DNA of 40,826 bases. Source: a virus. Numbering within the stretch: position 1 is the stretch's first letter; each line of letters starts with the position of its first letter. The notes below the pieces were generated by a model, which was given only the letters and a program-made list of their open reading frames with translations, ran no database searches and had not been told where the DNA came from. The stretch covers positions 1 through 40,826 of IMG/VR virus record IMGVR_UViG_3300010397_000031; one strand, given 5' to 3'. Made by a program: the position numbers and the translations under genes. Positions 23,136 to 30,622 of this stretch are shown here, in pieces.

Positions 23136-23372
23136 ATGGCGACAGAGTTGACACGAGATCTACTGGACGAGTTGATCCGGCGCACCGAGATATGCGAACG
23201 CTCTGGCATGGGCAGTCCGATGGACGCGCCCGAAACACTGAGGCTGCTGCGCGTCGTGCAGGGGCTCGTGGCGCTCGGGCCGGAGATGGACGAAGCGATC
23301 GAAATAGGCAGTGTTGAGCAGAAAGCCAGAGTGCTGCGTCAGGTGCGGGCGCTGATCGGAGATGGGGAGTAG
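23136..23372 (+). CDS. Hypothetical helical protein (78 aa)
   Basis: The product is acidic and helical throughout (ATELTRDLLDELIRRTEICE, TLRLLRVVQGLVALGPEMDE, KARVLRQVRALIGDGE). An A/G-rich leader precedes the ATG and the next gene starts two bases after its stop. No family is recognised. Confidence 0.6.
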   Translation: MATELTRDLLDELIRRTEICERSGMGSPMDAPETLRLLRVVQGLVALGPEMDEAIEIGSVEQKARVLRQVRALIGDGE

Positions 23373-23374
23373 CC

Positions 23375-23788
23375 ATGTCACTCGACAGACGCGCGCTCGC
23401 GGAGCGGTTGAAGGCGATGAAGTTTGACGAGGATTTGAGCGAGCACTATGCGCCGCTCGATCCGGCCGAGCGTGATCTCCTCCTGCGCCTGTTGGGAGAG
23501 GAGGCCGAGCCGCGCGGGTGGCAGCCGATTGAGACAGCTCCGAAGGACGGAACTTGTGTGGTCATGTTGACGCGCGGTGGATCTGTCGTTCGTGCGAGCT
23601 TTGGGAACCTGGGAGATGACGCGTGGACATGGATTGCGACCAACGACGATGAGCATCCGAAGTGTTGGACGGACGGTGCGTGCTGGGAGTCAAACGAGGA
23701 CGACGAGCCCAGCGACCAGCCTGTTTACTGGATGCCCTTACCACCCTCCCCACCTCCCGACACGGAGAGCGCCAAGGAGCAGGCATGA
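23375..23788 (+). CDS. DUF551-domain protein (137 aa)
   Basis: Residues about 48-60 read GWQPIETAPKDGT, the hallmark start of DUF551, and the domain closes with PVYWMPLPPSPP (about 116-127). The first 45 residues are an added helical segment (ALAERLKAMKFDEDLSEHYA). DUF551 proteins are frequent in phage early regions and have no settled role. The tail SAKEQA ends in a TGA overlapping the next ATG. Confidence 0.75.
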   Translation: MSLDRRALAERLKAMKFDEDLSEHYAPLDPAERDLLLRLLGEEAEPRGWQPIETAPKDGTCVVMLTRGGSVVRASFGNLGDDAWTWIATNDDEHPKCWTDGACWESNEDDEPSDQPVYWMPLPPSPPPDTESAKEQA

Positions 23789-24027
23789 GCATGGACACGA
23801 TCAAGATCCCATCCGTTAAACAGCCCCACTCGGCCCTGGACGGCATCTACATGGACGCCATCGACACAGACCCCGCCGAGAATCTGTCATTGATGCTGCA
23901 AGGCTTCCTGACCGGCCTGCCCCAGCAGCGGCGATCGCTTCTGGCGGTGATCCCGATGGTGTTCCACGGGAAGACGCCGGGCTATCTCGTGATCTCGTCC
24001 GAGCCGGCGAAAGGATCGAAGCCATGA
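23785..24027 (+). CDS. Hypothetical protein (80 aa)
   Basis: The ATG overlaps the DUF551 stop. Residues about 17-45 (SALDGIYMDAIDTDPAENLS, LMLQGFLTGLPQQRRS) are helical and the end LLAVIPMVFHGKTPGYLVIS looks like two strands. No family is recognised. Confidence 0.6.
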   Translation: MSMDTIKIPSVKQPHSALDGIYMDAIDTDPAENLSLMLQGFLTGLPQQRRSLLAVIPMVFHGKTPGYLVISSEPAKGSKP

Positions 24028-24887
24028 ACGAGCAGACACTGTTAGGCGGCGCACAGCCCGCGCCCGTGCCGTATGCGACGTATGCGCGGTTGCTGGAGCA
24101 GGTGCGCGAGTTGCGAGATGAGACGCACATTGCCGCTTGTGATTTCTTTATCGGGCATGGCGCGTGCCCGGCTTATGAAGTCGTGACTATTCGGCTGGAC
24201 GCCATTCTAGCGGCCGAGACGCCCGCACCGGAGCCGACGCCGTCAATCATCGCGGCTGATCGGCTTGAGGCGCGCGCAGTCAATCATCGCAACGCTGGCC
24301 GCAAAGATTTAGCAGAGGCGCTTGAACAGGCCGCGCGCGACCGGAGGACGATCGAAGAGGCCAACTCCATCGTCACGAAGGCATTGTGGGGCATTGAGCG
24401 CCCGCACGGCGACGAGTTGGCGGCGTCCATTCGAGCACTTGTTGCGCTCGCGGCCCAGCGTGAGCCGGTAGCCGCGCCAGCGGAGAGGCCGACGACGTTC
24501 GGGCAGTGGGCATCCAAAATCACGCAACACGGTTCAGACGTGCCGCAAATCAACGTCATCGGACGGCCAGCGGAGACCCCGACAGGGCTCGCGCCGCTGC
24601 TCACGATGAGCGAGCGCGAATACGGGCCCGATGGTGTTTCCGTCCGGTGGCAAGTTTGGGACGAGCAGATTCGGAGACTGTGGCTGGAGATCGACGCCCA
24701 GCGCCACGCCCGCGCCTCGGAGCGACGGCAGGCGATTGAAGAGTGCGCGGCTGTCGCAAGGAGGACTTGGCATGGCCGATGGAACTGGCAACCGTCACCA
24801 GACGCTGAAGTAATCGCCAAAGCGATCGAAGCCTTGCGCGATCAGCCCCGCGTCTCTCCGGGGCCGCAGGAAGGCGGGAAGCCATGA
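24024..24887 (+). CDS. Hypothetical helical protein (287 aa)
   Basis: The ATG overlaps the previous stop. The product has helical segments (TYARLLEQVRELRDETHIAA, LEARAVNHRNAGRKDLAEAL), a Pro-rich linker at about 70-75, a middle part with TTFGQWASKITQHGS, and a C-terminal helix pair (RRQAIEECAAVARRTWHGRW, AEVIAKAIEALRDQ). Such modular accessory proteins are common in phage early operons and have no known role. Confidence 0.6.
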   Translation: MNEQTLLGGAQPAPVPYATYARLLEQVRELRDETHIAACDFFIGHGACPAYEVVTIRLDAILAAETPAPEPTPSIIAADRLEARAVNHRNAGRKDLAEALEQAARDRRTIEEANSIVTKALWGIERPHGDELAASIRALVALAAQREPVAAPAERPTTFGQWASKITQHGSDVPQINVIGRPAETPTGLAPLLTMSEREYGPDGVSVRWQVWDEQIRRLWLEIDAQRHARASERRQAIEECAAVARRTWHGRWNWQPSPDAEVIAKAIEALRDQPRVSPGPQEGGKP

Positions 24888-25258
24888 TGGTCGTCATGCA
24901 CGAGAAGACGGTGTGCCGGTGCGGCTGGAAGCCCACGAGCACGGATCGAGAGTCCGCGCAGGTCGAAGTGGAGGCGCACCGTGACCAGCATTTGGATGGC
25001 ACGCTGCCCGCCTACGACACGTATCCCCAGATGCCGCCGTTGCCGCCGACCGACACCGAGCGGATCGAGTGGCTGGAGCGGCGACTGGCGAGCTGCCGAC
25101 TCCCTGGCGACAGATTCGCGCGCGTGGGGCTGCTCAAGGCGACGATGGGGGTTCACATTTACGCGCCTAATTACTCGAACGACCCGAACAAGTTTCCGCA
25201 TGCCACGGTGCGCGAGGCCATCGACGCGGCGATGCAGGCGGAAGGGGAACGGCGATGA
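24884..25258 (+). CDS. Hypothetical protein, modular early type (124 aa)
   Basis: The start overlaps the previous stop. It begins with a C-x-C-containing segment (KTVCRCGWKPTSTDRESAQV) resembling half a zinc finger with a later His (EAHRDQH). A Pro-rich linker (PPLPPTDTERIEWLERRLAS) leads to a C-terminal helix PHATVREAIDAAMQAEGE. The parts look shuffled among phages. Unknown function. Confidence 0.6.
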   Translation: MMVVMHEKTVCRCGWKPTSTDRESAQVEVEAHRDQHLDGTLPAYDTYPQMPPLPPTDTERIEWLERRLASCRLPGDRFARVGLLKATMGVHIYAPNYSNDPNKFPHATVREAIDAAMQAEGERR

Positions 25259-25557
25259 GCAAGGTCGTGTATGTCGTCTACCAATACGAATCCCATGAAG
25301 CGTCGCGCAACGTTCGAGCGTTCGCCACTGAGGAACAGGCGCACGCATTCATCCGAGACTTAAAGGACTACCTCGCCAACGCGCCGACCATCGACGATCT
25401 CGGCAACAGCGATGCGGAAATGGAGGAGTGGTCGCGGCAGGATGAGCGCCAGCGCGCTTACCTGAAAGCGTGCCCGTTCGACGACGAACTCTACGCCGGC
25501 AACGAATATTCAGTTCAACCGGTGCCATTCACGCCAGCGGAGACCGCCCATGACTGA
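25255..25557 (+). CDS. Hypothetical protein (100 aa)
   Basis: The start reads SKVVYVVYQYESHEASRNVR with AFATEEQAHAFIRDLKDYLA: strand, then helix, like small phage proteins of the DUF7336-style pattern. The rest is acidic (DAEMEEWSRQDERQRAYLKA). ATG overlaps the previous stop and it overlaps the next gene by eight bases. Confidence 0.6.
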   Translation: MSKVVYVVYQYESHEASRNVRAFATEEQAHAFIRDLKDYLANAPTIDDLGNSDAEMEEWSRQDERQRAYLKACPFDDELYAGNEYSVQPVPFTPAETAHD

Positions 25558-25801
25558 CGTGCTGAGCAAGGAACAGGTCGCGGCGTGCTTGGAGGGCGAT
25601 TACGGTCCTGAGCATTTGACTCCGCATTCTATGGTCGTAGCCCTCTGCGACTCCCACGAGGCGTTGCGGGCCGAGGTGGCGAGACTGACCGAGGAACTTC
25701 GGCAAATGCGTGAGTGCCCGATGATCCTCTGCCCATTCGAGGAAGAGAACGTGAAGCTGCGCGCGGAATTGGCCGCACGGGACGCCGAGAGGACGGAGTA
25801 A
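25550..25801 (+). CDS. Hypothetical coiled-coil protein (83 aa)
   Basis: Residues about 36-80 form a heptad-like helix (ALRAEVARLTEELRQMRECP, EENVKLRAELAARDAERTE). The start TDVLSKEQVAACLEGDYGPE is polar. It overlaps the gene before it by eight bases. No family is recognised. Confidence 0.6.
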   Translation: MTDVLSKEQVAACLEGDYGPEHLTPHSMVVALCDSHEALRAEVARLTEELRQMRECPMILCPFEEENVKLRAELAARDAERTE

Positions 25802-26122
25802 ATGAGTGACCGCCAAGCCAAACGCATTGCCGCTCAGGACAAATTGAAGTGGATTGTCGTCGGCGATGGCCCAGCGCTTCGATCTGGAGACGACATGCGG
25901 GCGATTATCGAATGGATCGACCGCGCAGTAGACGCCACATTCATCGCCCCGGAAGGCTTCGAGGCGACGATGCTGCAAGCCATGTGCGACGGCATGTTTA
26001 CCGTTGGCTCAGTACGTGATGGGGAATTGGGATTCACACTGACGGCCTACGGTAGAGCCCATACAGATAGCATGCCGCACGACGTCAACAGGCTCACTAA
26101 AGATGGAGTAAAAGGTGCCTAA
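25802..26122 (+). CDS. Hypothetical protein (106 aa)
   Basis: It begins one base after the previous stop. KLKWIVVGDGPALRSGDDMR, AIIEWIDRAVDATFIAPEGF and TMLQAMCDGMFTVGSVRDGE suggest an alternating alpha/beta fold, ending GFTLTAYGRAH. Base composition is a little more AT-rich than its neighbours. No family is recognised. Confidence 0.6.
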   Translation: MSDRQAKRIAAQDKLKWIVVGDGPALRSGDDMRAIIEWIDRAVDATFIAPEGFEATMLQAMCDGMFTVGSVRDGELGFTLTAYGRAHTDSMPHDVNRLTKDGVKGA

Positions 26123-26378
26123 CCAGACCTTCACGGCGCAGGAATTACGTGAGCAAGCAGAAATCGAAGCCACGCGCTCGTATTCGAGGAGGGCGGCCAT
26201 GCTCCGCTACGCCGCGTCGATGCTGGAGCGGCTGGATGGGATGGAGACGTTGCAGTCTCAGATCAACGAGGCATGCGGCATGTCGCTGCCGGTGCGCGTT
26301 CACAGCGTGCTGAGGCAGGTCGAGTGCTACCTCTACGCTCCCGTGTCTCCCGCCGGGAAGGGGGAGGACGCCTCGTGA
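26115..26378 (+). CDS. Hypothetical helical protein (87 aa)
   Basis: GTG 26115 lies inside the end of the previous gene. The product reads FTAQELREQAEIEATRSYSR then RAAMLRYAASMLERLDGMET, long helices common in small early phage proteins. The last part has VHSVLRQVECYLYAP. Unknown function. Confidence 0.6.
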   Translation: MPNQTFTAQELREQAEIEATRSYSRRAAMLRYAASMLERLDGMETLQSQINEACGMSLPVRVHSVLRQVECYLYAPVSPAGKGEDAS

Positions 26379-26593
26379 ACGCGATGCCGCGCGAGAAAAT
26401 TGATCGGCCTAGGTCGCCAGTTATTCCCCAGCTAGGGCGACTCCACGGGACGCTTGCGCGTTTCGCATCGTTTCGGATGCTCGTCAGCCGTAGTAAGTGC
26501 TGGGCTAGATGTCCACAGGTTCGCCGATCTGGTGGACCACACGGATCTGAAATGTTAGCACACGCGGTGATGCGGCAGAGACGGAGGATATGA
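26375..26593 (+). CDS. Doubtful small protein or degenerate gene (72 aa)
   Basis: A GTG overlapping the previous stop opens a frame up to 26593. The product is basic with no clear structure (RPRSPVIPQLGRLHGTLARF) and the DNA looks less codon-like than around it. It may be a remnant; ACGGAGG at its end serves the next gene. Confidence 0.3.
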   Translation: MNAMPREKIDRPRSPVIPQLGRLHGTLARFASFRMLVSRSKCWARCPQVRRSGGPHGSEMLAHAVMRQRRRI

Positions 26594-26784
26594 TGATTAC
26601 GTTGATTGTTGGCATGGCCGTTCTCGGCGTGCTCTACGCGCTCGCGTGCGTTGGCGGATTACATAGCGACGGCGAGCAGGGCATTCCGGCGCTCGTGTTC
26701 ATCACGGTGACGCTGTGGATTCCGGCTTCCATCCAGGTCGGCGCGTGGGTGCGGCCGTGGCTCGCGTGGGTGCTGAGCCGATGA
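26590..26784 (+). CDS. Two-helix membrane protein (64 aa)
   Basis: GGAGG precedes the ATG pair at 26590. Residues about 3-23 (ITLIVGMAVLGVLYALACVG) and 34-60 (IPALVFITVTLWIPASIQVG, then WVRPWLAWVL) are hydrophobic, with a short acidic loop between. It is an inner-membrane protein of unknown role. Confidence 0.6.
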   Translation: MMITLIVGMAVLGVLYALACVGGLHSDGEQGIPALVFITVTLWIPASIQVGAWVRPWLAWVLSR

Positions 26785-27221
26785 CCCTCCCACCCCTCGC
26801 AGACGTGCTGACGGCGGCGCTGACGGATGAGGTGATCGATGAGGTCGTCGCGCATCACGACGCCATAGGCGAACTGCCCGATGCTGTCATCGCCGCGATA
26901 CGATCTGTGCTCGTGTCCGCCCTGCTCGCCCCACTTGAGGTGCGAGAGAAAGAATTGGAGTTTTGGCGCGTAGATGCTGAGTTCGGATTGTCGCAGGCCG
27001 AAGCCAGAGCTGAATCTGCCGAGGCCCGCGTGTCAGCCCTGACCGCCGAACGGGAGGCGCTGATGGATTGCGGTCGATCAATTCGCGGCGAGGTAGTCTA
27101 CTGCCACCGCTGCATCGCGTGTCTAAGGTTCCTCTATAACCATGAGATGCGGCGCACGAACGAACTACTTGAACGCTTTGAGTCGTCAGCCCCGAGCGCG
27201 ACGACGCCGGAGCAGGCATGA
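26781..27221 (+). CDS. Hypothetical coiled-coil and CxxC protein (146 aa)
   Basis: ATG 26781 overlaps the previous stop. An N-terminal helix (ADVLTAALTDEVIDEVVAHH) is followed by a heptad region at about 69-96 (GLSQAEARAESAEARVSALT, AEREAL) and a CHRCIAC motif at about 111-117. The last 13 codons lie in the 40-bp inverted duplication shared with 15190-15229. No family is recognised. Confidence 0.6.
   Translation: MTLPPLADVLTAALTDEVIDEVVAHHDAIGELPDAVIAAIRSVLVSALLAPLEVREKELEFWRVDAEFGLSQAEARAESAEARVSALTAEREALMDCGRSIRGEVVYCHRCIACLRFLYNHEMRRTNELLERFESSAPSATTPEQA
27182..27221 (+). repeat. 40-bp inverted duplication, right copy
   Basis: Exact reverse complement of 15190-15229. It covers the end of one gene and the ATG of the next. 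Confidence 0.9.
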
Positions 27222-27400
27222 CCGACAAACTCCAACTGGTCAAACTGAAGCGATACCTCCAGCGTGAACGTCGGCTATGGAACAAGATGCGCGAAAGCCC
27301 TAATAGTTCATGGGAACATGGAGCTTTCCATGCGCTCGATGACGCGCTGGCACACATGCGGAAACTGGCGGGGCGAGACGCGAAGGGGAAGGGACGATAG
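27218..27400 (+). CDS. Hypothetical small basic protein (60 aa)
   Basis: The ATG overlaps the previous stop. The product (LQLVKLKRYLQRERRLWNKM, EHGAFHALDDALAHMRKLAG) is two basic helices. No family is recognised. Confidence 0.55.
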   Translation: MTDKLQLVKLKRYLQRERRLWNKMRESPNSSWEHGAFHALDDALAHMRKLAGRDAKGKGR

Positions 27401-27404
27401 TGCG

Positions 27405-27773
27405 ATGGGATATGTGTGTCATCACGGGTTTCTGATATCGAGTTGGCAGCGTGAGTCGGTCAAGTCAGCACGCGCTAAAGCTGAGTCGCTTGGGATGGCC
27501 GTGTCTGAGATCGTTGAGTCACCGGCTGATGTCTGCTCGTTTGCGGTCTTTCCTGACGGCAGTAAAGAAGGCTGGCCGGAATCTAACGAAGGCGATACGA
27601 AGCGTGAAATGTTTCGCGCCTACCTCAATCGTCAACGATGGCGCGACGGATCGTCGCCGCTCGATTGGGCCGAAGTTCAATACGGTGACGATGAGGGCGA
27701 CAACAAGGTCGTCGCTCACGAAGCCGAAGTGGAAGTCAGCGACGATTACAAAGGCCCGGCCGATCTTGAATGA
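27405..27773 (+). CDS. Hypothetical protein, last early gene (122 aa)
   Basis: ATG 27405 follows the previous stop by four bases. The product begins GYVCHHGFLISSWQRESVKS and has ARAKAESLGMAVSEIVESPA, a PDGSKEGWPESNEGD turn and an acidic end. The layout suggests a small alpha/beta protein. It closes the rightward unit seven bases from the end of the leftward one. Confidence 0.6.
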   Translation: MGYVCHHGFLISSWQRESVKSARAKAESLGMAVSEIVESPADVCSFAVFPDGSKEGWPESNEGDTKREMFRAYLNRQRWRDGSSPLDWAEVQYGDDEGDNKVVAHEAEVEVSDDYKGPADLE

Positions 27774-27786
27774 CGCTGGCTAGCGT
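27773..27786. terminator. Weak bidirectional stem between convergent units
   Basis: ACGCT and AGCGT flank a four-base loop exactly between the two convergent stop codons. The stem is short and has no T run on either side, so termination here is only suggested by position. Confidence 0.2.
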
Positions 27787-28991
27787 TCACAAATCAGCAC
27801 GTTCGCCGGATGGCCCGGTAGCCCGTAGCTTTTGACGATGCGCCAGCCGTTCGCCGCCGTCGCCACGTAACCCGGTCCAGCGCCTGGGGCAATCACTTCC
27901 GCATAGTTGCCATCGATCATGGCGTGCGTGCGGAGTGAGCCGTTGGGATTGCCGGGATAGCCGATGGACGGTGACGGTTCGATGTCGAAGTGCAGGATTG
28001 GCAGATTGGGATTCTGCGGCTGGTCGGGCGAGTTGCCGCGTTCGTAGCGCGCGAAGGCGTTGCGTCCAAGTGGGAGCTGTGACGCCGCGACGCCAGCGTC
28101 TAGACACTGCTCCTCAAGTCCGCCGGCCAGCGGCAGATTGCCGAAGATGCCCGAGCGGTTGTGCAGGACCGTGGCCGCCGCGCCCATGAGCTTCGAGCCC
28201 GCGACATACTGCCAGACCTTGTAGGGGCTGTTGGTCGTTCGGCCGCTTTCGTAGGCTTCCCCGAGGCCGATGGTTTCGTCTTCGATGATCGGGCACTGGA
28301 ACGCGAACGCGGGCGGATCGCCGGGATTGCCCGTCGTGTTGTCGCCCATGTATTGATCGCGGACGTCTTTGTATTTGCGCTCGAAGTCGTCGTCACGTCC
28401 GCCTTGCCACTGGGCGAAGTCCCACAGGGGATCATGGAGAGGCTGGTAGCCGCCGCCGACTGAGCCAGCACCGGAGATGAGCCCTGCCGGTTTGTGTCCG
28501 CGCTTCGGGTCAAACCCATTGAACGGCCATTCATTCCCAAAATCACTCAAGACCGAATCCGCGAACGGCCGCAACACGTCGCACACGCGGTCGTAGAACG
28601 ACGGATCGAACGTCAGCGGCGCATTCTGACAATCGGCATTCGTCGTGAAGTAGAGCCGCTTCCCCTTGTCGCGGAGGATCGTGGCGAGCGCCTTCAGCCC
28701 GTCGAAGTAGTCAGGATTTTCGGCCGGAATGAATCGCCCAATCCCGCCGTTATACATGCCGAACACGCGCAGAAACTCGACCTGATGGGCGACCATGTAG
28801 GCGATCAGCGCGTCGGCCTTCGGCTTGTTCGTCAGCCAGTCTTGCAGCGTCGTGAAGCCGTCCATGCCGATGCCATACCAGGGCGAGCCGTCAGGCAAGA
28901 GCAGGCGGCGACCGGAAACGCTCAGGCGCTTTGGCGGCGAGCTGGTAGCGGTGTGAGCGCCAAACAGGCTATGGAGTCGCTGGGCCGTCAT
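27780..28991 (-). CDS. Glycoside-hydrolase-like TIM-barrel protein (403 aa)
   Basis: ATG 28991 is taken as start; the gene overlaps its neighbour. The N-terminal part has LLLPDGSPWYGIGMDGFTTL (about 34-53), then a barrel-like series: MVAHQVEFLRVFGMYNGG, TILRDKGKRLYFTTNADCQ, and VLSDFGNEWPFNG, where the N-E pair at a strand end resembles the acid/base Asn-Glu of clan GH-A enzymes. A candidate nucleophile Glu is in FQCPIIEDETIGLGEA. It is last in the late unit after lysis genes. It may cut host surface glycans or serve as a virion enzyme; no signal peptide is seen. Confidence 0.55.
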   Translation of the reverse strand: MTAQRLHSLFGAHTATSSPPKRLSVSGRRLLLPDGSPWYGIGMDGFTTLQDWLTNKPKADALIAYMVAHQVEFLRVFGMYNGGIGRFIPAENPDYFDGLKALATILRDKGKRLYFTTNADCQNAPLTFDPSFYDRVCDVLRPFADSVLSDFGNEWPFNGFDPKRGHKPAGLISGAGSVGGGYQPLHDPLWDFAQWQGGRDDDFERKYKDVRDQYMGDNTTGNPGDPPAFAFQCPIIEDETIGLGEAYESGRTTNSPYKVWQYVAGSKLMGAAATVLHNRSGIFGNLPLAGGLEEQCLDAGVAASQLPLGRNAFARYERGNSPDQPQNPNLPILHFDIEPSPSIGYPGNPNGSLRTHAMIDGNYAEVIAPGAGPGYVATAANGWRIVKSYGLPGHPANVLICER

Positions 28992-29268
28992 ACGCCACGT
29001 AGGGCACCACGTAGTTCTTGCCGGGGCCACGGCCGGCGATCAGGAATGATCCGGTCGTGCCGACCTGGAACGCCTGCCACGGACCTGCGTCCTTGTCGGC
29101 TGGATCATGCCGGAGCGTCCCATCGGGCGTGACGCACAGATAGAGGCCGTCTTCGAGTAGAACGGCTTTTAGAGCGGCGTTGGCTGGGTGAGGCATGAGC
29201 GTGCCGAACAGCGCCGCGTCGTAGGTGCCAGGAGTCGTTTTGGAGGGAGGCCACACAGCGATGGTCAT
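28969..29268 (-). CDS. Hypothetical protein (99 aa)
   Basis: The ATG overlaps the stop of the gene before it (ATGA). The product begins TIAVWPPSKTTPGTYDAALF and has LKAVLLEDGLYLCVTPDGTL and GPWQAFQVGTTGSFLIAGRG, alternating strands suggestive of a small beta domain, perhaps carbohydrate-binding. It overlaps the glycoside-hydrolase-like gene by 23 bases, so the two may work together. No family is recognised. Confidence 0.6.
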   Translation of the reverse strand: MTIAVWPPSKTTPGTYDAALFGTLMPHPANAALKAVLLEDGLYLCVTPDGTLRHDPADKDAGPWQAFQVGTTGSFLIAGRGPGKNYVVPYVAYDGPATP

Positions 29269-29468
29269 GAGTTCGCCCCTTTCAGCGCCAGAAACGCCTC
29301 GCCGGCCTGGATGTAGTGATCGGCTTTCTCGATGAGCGCCGCTTTGATCTCGTCTTCCGTGGGCTGAGGCTGATTGGCCGCGGCCCGCGCCTTGAAGATG
29401 GCGACGATCTCAGGAATCACGATCGACTGGAGAATGGACGACAGCAACGGGTTGTTCAGATTCGGCAT
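29265..29468 (-). CDS. Hypothetical helical protein (67 aa)
   Basis: GGAGT lies upstream of the ATG. The product has a hydrophobic first helix (NPLLSSILQSIVIPEIVAIF) and an acidic second half (TEDEIKAALIEKADHYIQAG). Similar small proteins occur in phage lysis regions next to holins. No family is recognised. Confidence 0.55.
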   Translation of the reverse strand: MPNLNNPLLSSILQSIVIPEIVAIFKARAAANQPQPTEDEIKAALIEKADHYIQAGEAFLALKGANS

Positions 29469-29471
29469 GAG

Positions 29472-29828
29472 TCAGACTCCGAGCAGGGCATCTAGGGTCG
29501 CCAAGGCGACGGCCAGTTTCGTCTTGACGCTCTGCGAGAGCGCCAGCTTCATCGCCGTGTAACCGGTCTGCACGGTCACGCGCCAGCCGTCTGGTGTGGC
29601 CTTGAGCGTCTTCTGGGCGGCCACGGTGAACTTGACGACAGTCACCGCGTCGGCGTCGGAGAGCCCGCCAGAGGCGTTTGCGCTGATCGCGGCCTCTTGG
29701 AGTTCCCCCACGCGCGTGGAGATCGCCAAGGCCGCCTGATTGGCTTTACCGGCCGGTGTGGTGACGTTCGGGTTGTGCGTGCAGCCAACGAGGAACAGGG
29801 CAACAAGGAACGGTGTGAGATATTTCAT
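29472..29828 (-). CDS. Lipoprotein in the lysis region (118 aa)
   Basis: ATG 29828 opens a signal peptide YLTPFLVALFLVGC with the lipobox at Cys 16, so the mature protein should be lipid-anchored, most likely to the outer membrane. The mature part is helical and polar (KANQAALAISTRVGELQEAA, DAVTVVKFTVAAQKTLKATP). Its place and lipobox fit an outer-membrane spanin, but known o-spanins are usually shorter and Pro-rich, so another surface role is possible. Confidence 0.6.
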   Translation of the reverse strand: MKYLTPFLVALFLVGCTHNPNVTTPAGKANQAALAISTRVGELQEAAISANASGGLSDADAVTVVKFTVAAQKTLKATPDGWRVTVQTGYTAMKLALSQSVKTKLAVALATLDALLGV

Positions 29829-29832
29829 GGAG

Positions 29833-30129
29833 TTACCTACGTCCAGGTGAAGGGGCGAGCAGCCCAGCAATAGCGCCGAGCGCCGTGGAGCCCAAGGCAA
29901 TCGCGCCCTCGGGAATGACGCGCCCATAAAACGACAAGGCCAGATCGCCCATGAGCGCAACGATGGCAATCGTGCCGAGCGCGGCAACGACCGTGCGGTA
30001 GATCCAAACATCGGTTTGCAAGGGAAGCGCGGCCAACGTCTGCATGGTCGTCACCGGGTCGTTCTCGAGCTTCGCTTTGAACGCGGGATCGGCCGCGGCG
30101 GCGTTGAGCACTTCGGGAATGCTGGTCAT
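29833..30129 (-). CDS. Two-helix membrane protein, holin or spanin candidate (98 aa)
   Basis: The ATG overlaps the stop of the 43-aa gene before it. Residues about 1-40 are soluble (IPEVLNAAAADPAFKAKLEN). Residues about 43-68 (RTVVAALGTIAIVALMGDLA) and 73-92 (EGAIALGSTALGAIAGLLAP) are membrane helices. It lies between endolysin and lipoprotein and may be a second holin or an antiholin. No family is recognised. Confidence 0.55.
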   Translation of the reverse strand: MTSIPEVLNAAAADPAFKAKLENDPVTTMQTLAALPLQTDVWIYRTVVAALGTIAIVALMGDLALSFYGRVIPEGAIALGSTALGAIAGLLAPSPGRR

Positions 30130-30257
30130 CGCCAGACCTGCAAGAGCAGCGCAACGGAGAGCAGCAGCACGGGCACGTAGAGCGGACAGCGCCCCGCGGC
30201 TGACGCCACGGTCGTGCCGAGCGCGAGCAACGCGAGAATGGGCATCAGAGCAGGCAT
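30126..30257 (-). CDS. Tiny membrane protein in the lysis cassette (43 aa)
   Basis: AGGAG sits seven bases before ATG 30257 and the TGA overlaps the next ATG. The product is almost entirely hydrophobic (PALMPILALLALGTTVASAA, then LYVPVLLLSVALLLQVW), either a signal-type segment plus helix or a two-helix protein. With its neighbours it may adjust lysis timing. It is too short for usual gene calls. Confidence 0.55.
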   Translation of the reverse strand: MPALMPILALLALGTTVASAAGRCPLYVPVLLLSVALLLQVWR

Positions 30258-30265
30258 GAAGACTC

Positions 30266-30622
30266 CTAAGTCAGTGGTGGATAGTCCGCGTGTTGCGCGA
30301 GCTGCATGTGAATGTGCGCGGCGGTCGCGGTCAGATTCACGCCCGGCGTTTCGTATTGCACGAAGAACAGCGGCCCGAGCTGCGTTTTCAGGTAGGCCAC
30401 GAGTTCCTTGATCACCTGATCCGACATGCCGATCGTGCGCAGGTCGTAGGCTTCGCCGCGTGAATGCGGATCAGTCGGCGGATGCGAGTCGGTCCCGCAG
30501 GTAATCGTCAGGTCGCGGTCGAAGATATACGTGGCGTTCTGGATGACGGCCAGCATCTTGAAGCCAGCCGGGCTGATGCGATCGAACTTCACGCCGTCCT
30601 TCACGCGCACGCAGGGCGTCAT
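30266..30622 (-). CDS. Endolysin, peptidase M15-like
   Basis: The 118-residue product has the zinc motifs of M15 D,D- or L,D-peptidases: HSRGEAYD (53-60; His 53 and Asp 60) and HIHMQL (103-108; His 103 or 105). The start ISPAGFKMLAVIQNATYIFD and TCGTDSHPPTDP also fit the family core. It should cut peptide cross-links in peptidoglycan. No signal peptide is seen, so it needs the holin to leave the cytoplasm. ATG 30622 overlaps the holin candidate stop. Confidence 0.8.
   Translation of the reverse strand: MTPCVRVKDGVKFDRISPAGFKMLAVIQNATYIFDRDLTITCGTDSHPPTDPHSRGEAYDLRTIGMSDQVIKELVAYLKTQLGPLFFVQYETPGVNLTATAAHIHMQLAQHADYPPLT

Noticed and set aside
27773-27786. Strong bidirectional terminator at the convergence point
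   Set aside because: Only a 5-bp stem without T runs is present; kept as a low-confidence entry, not as a real terminator call.
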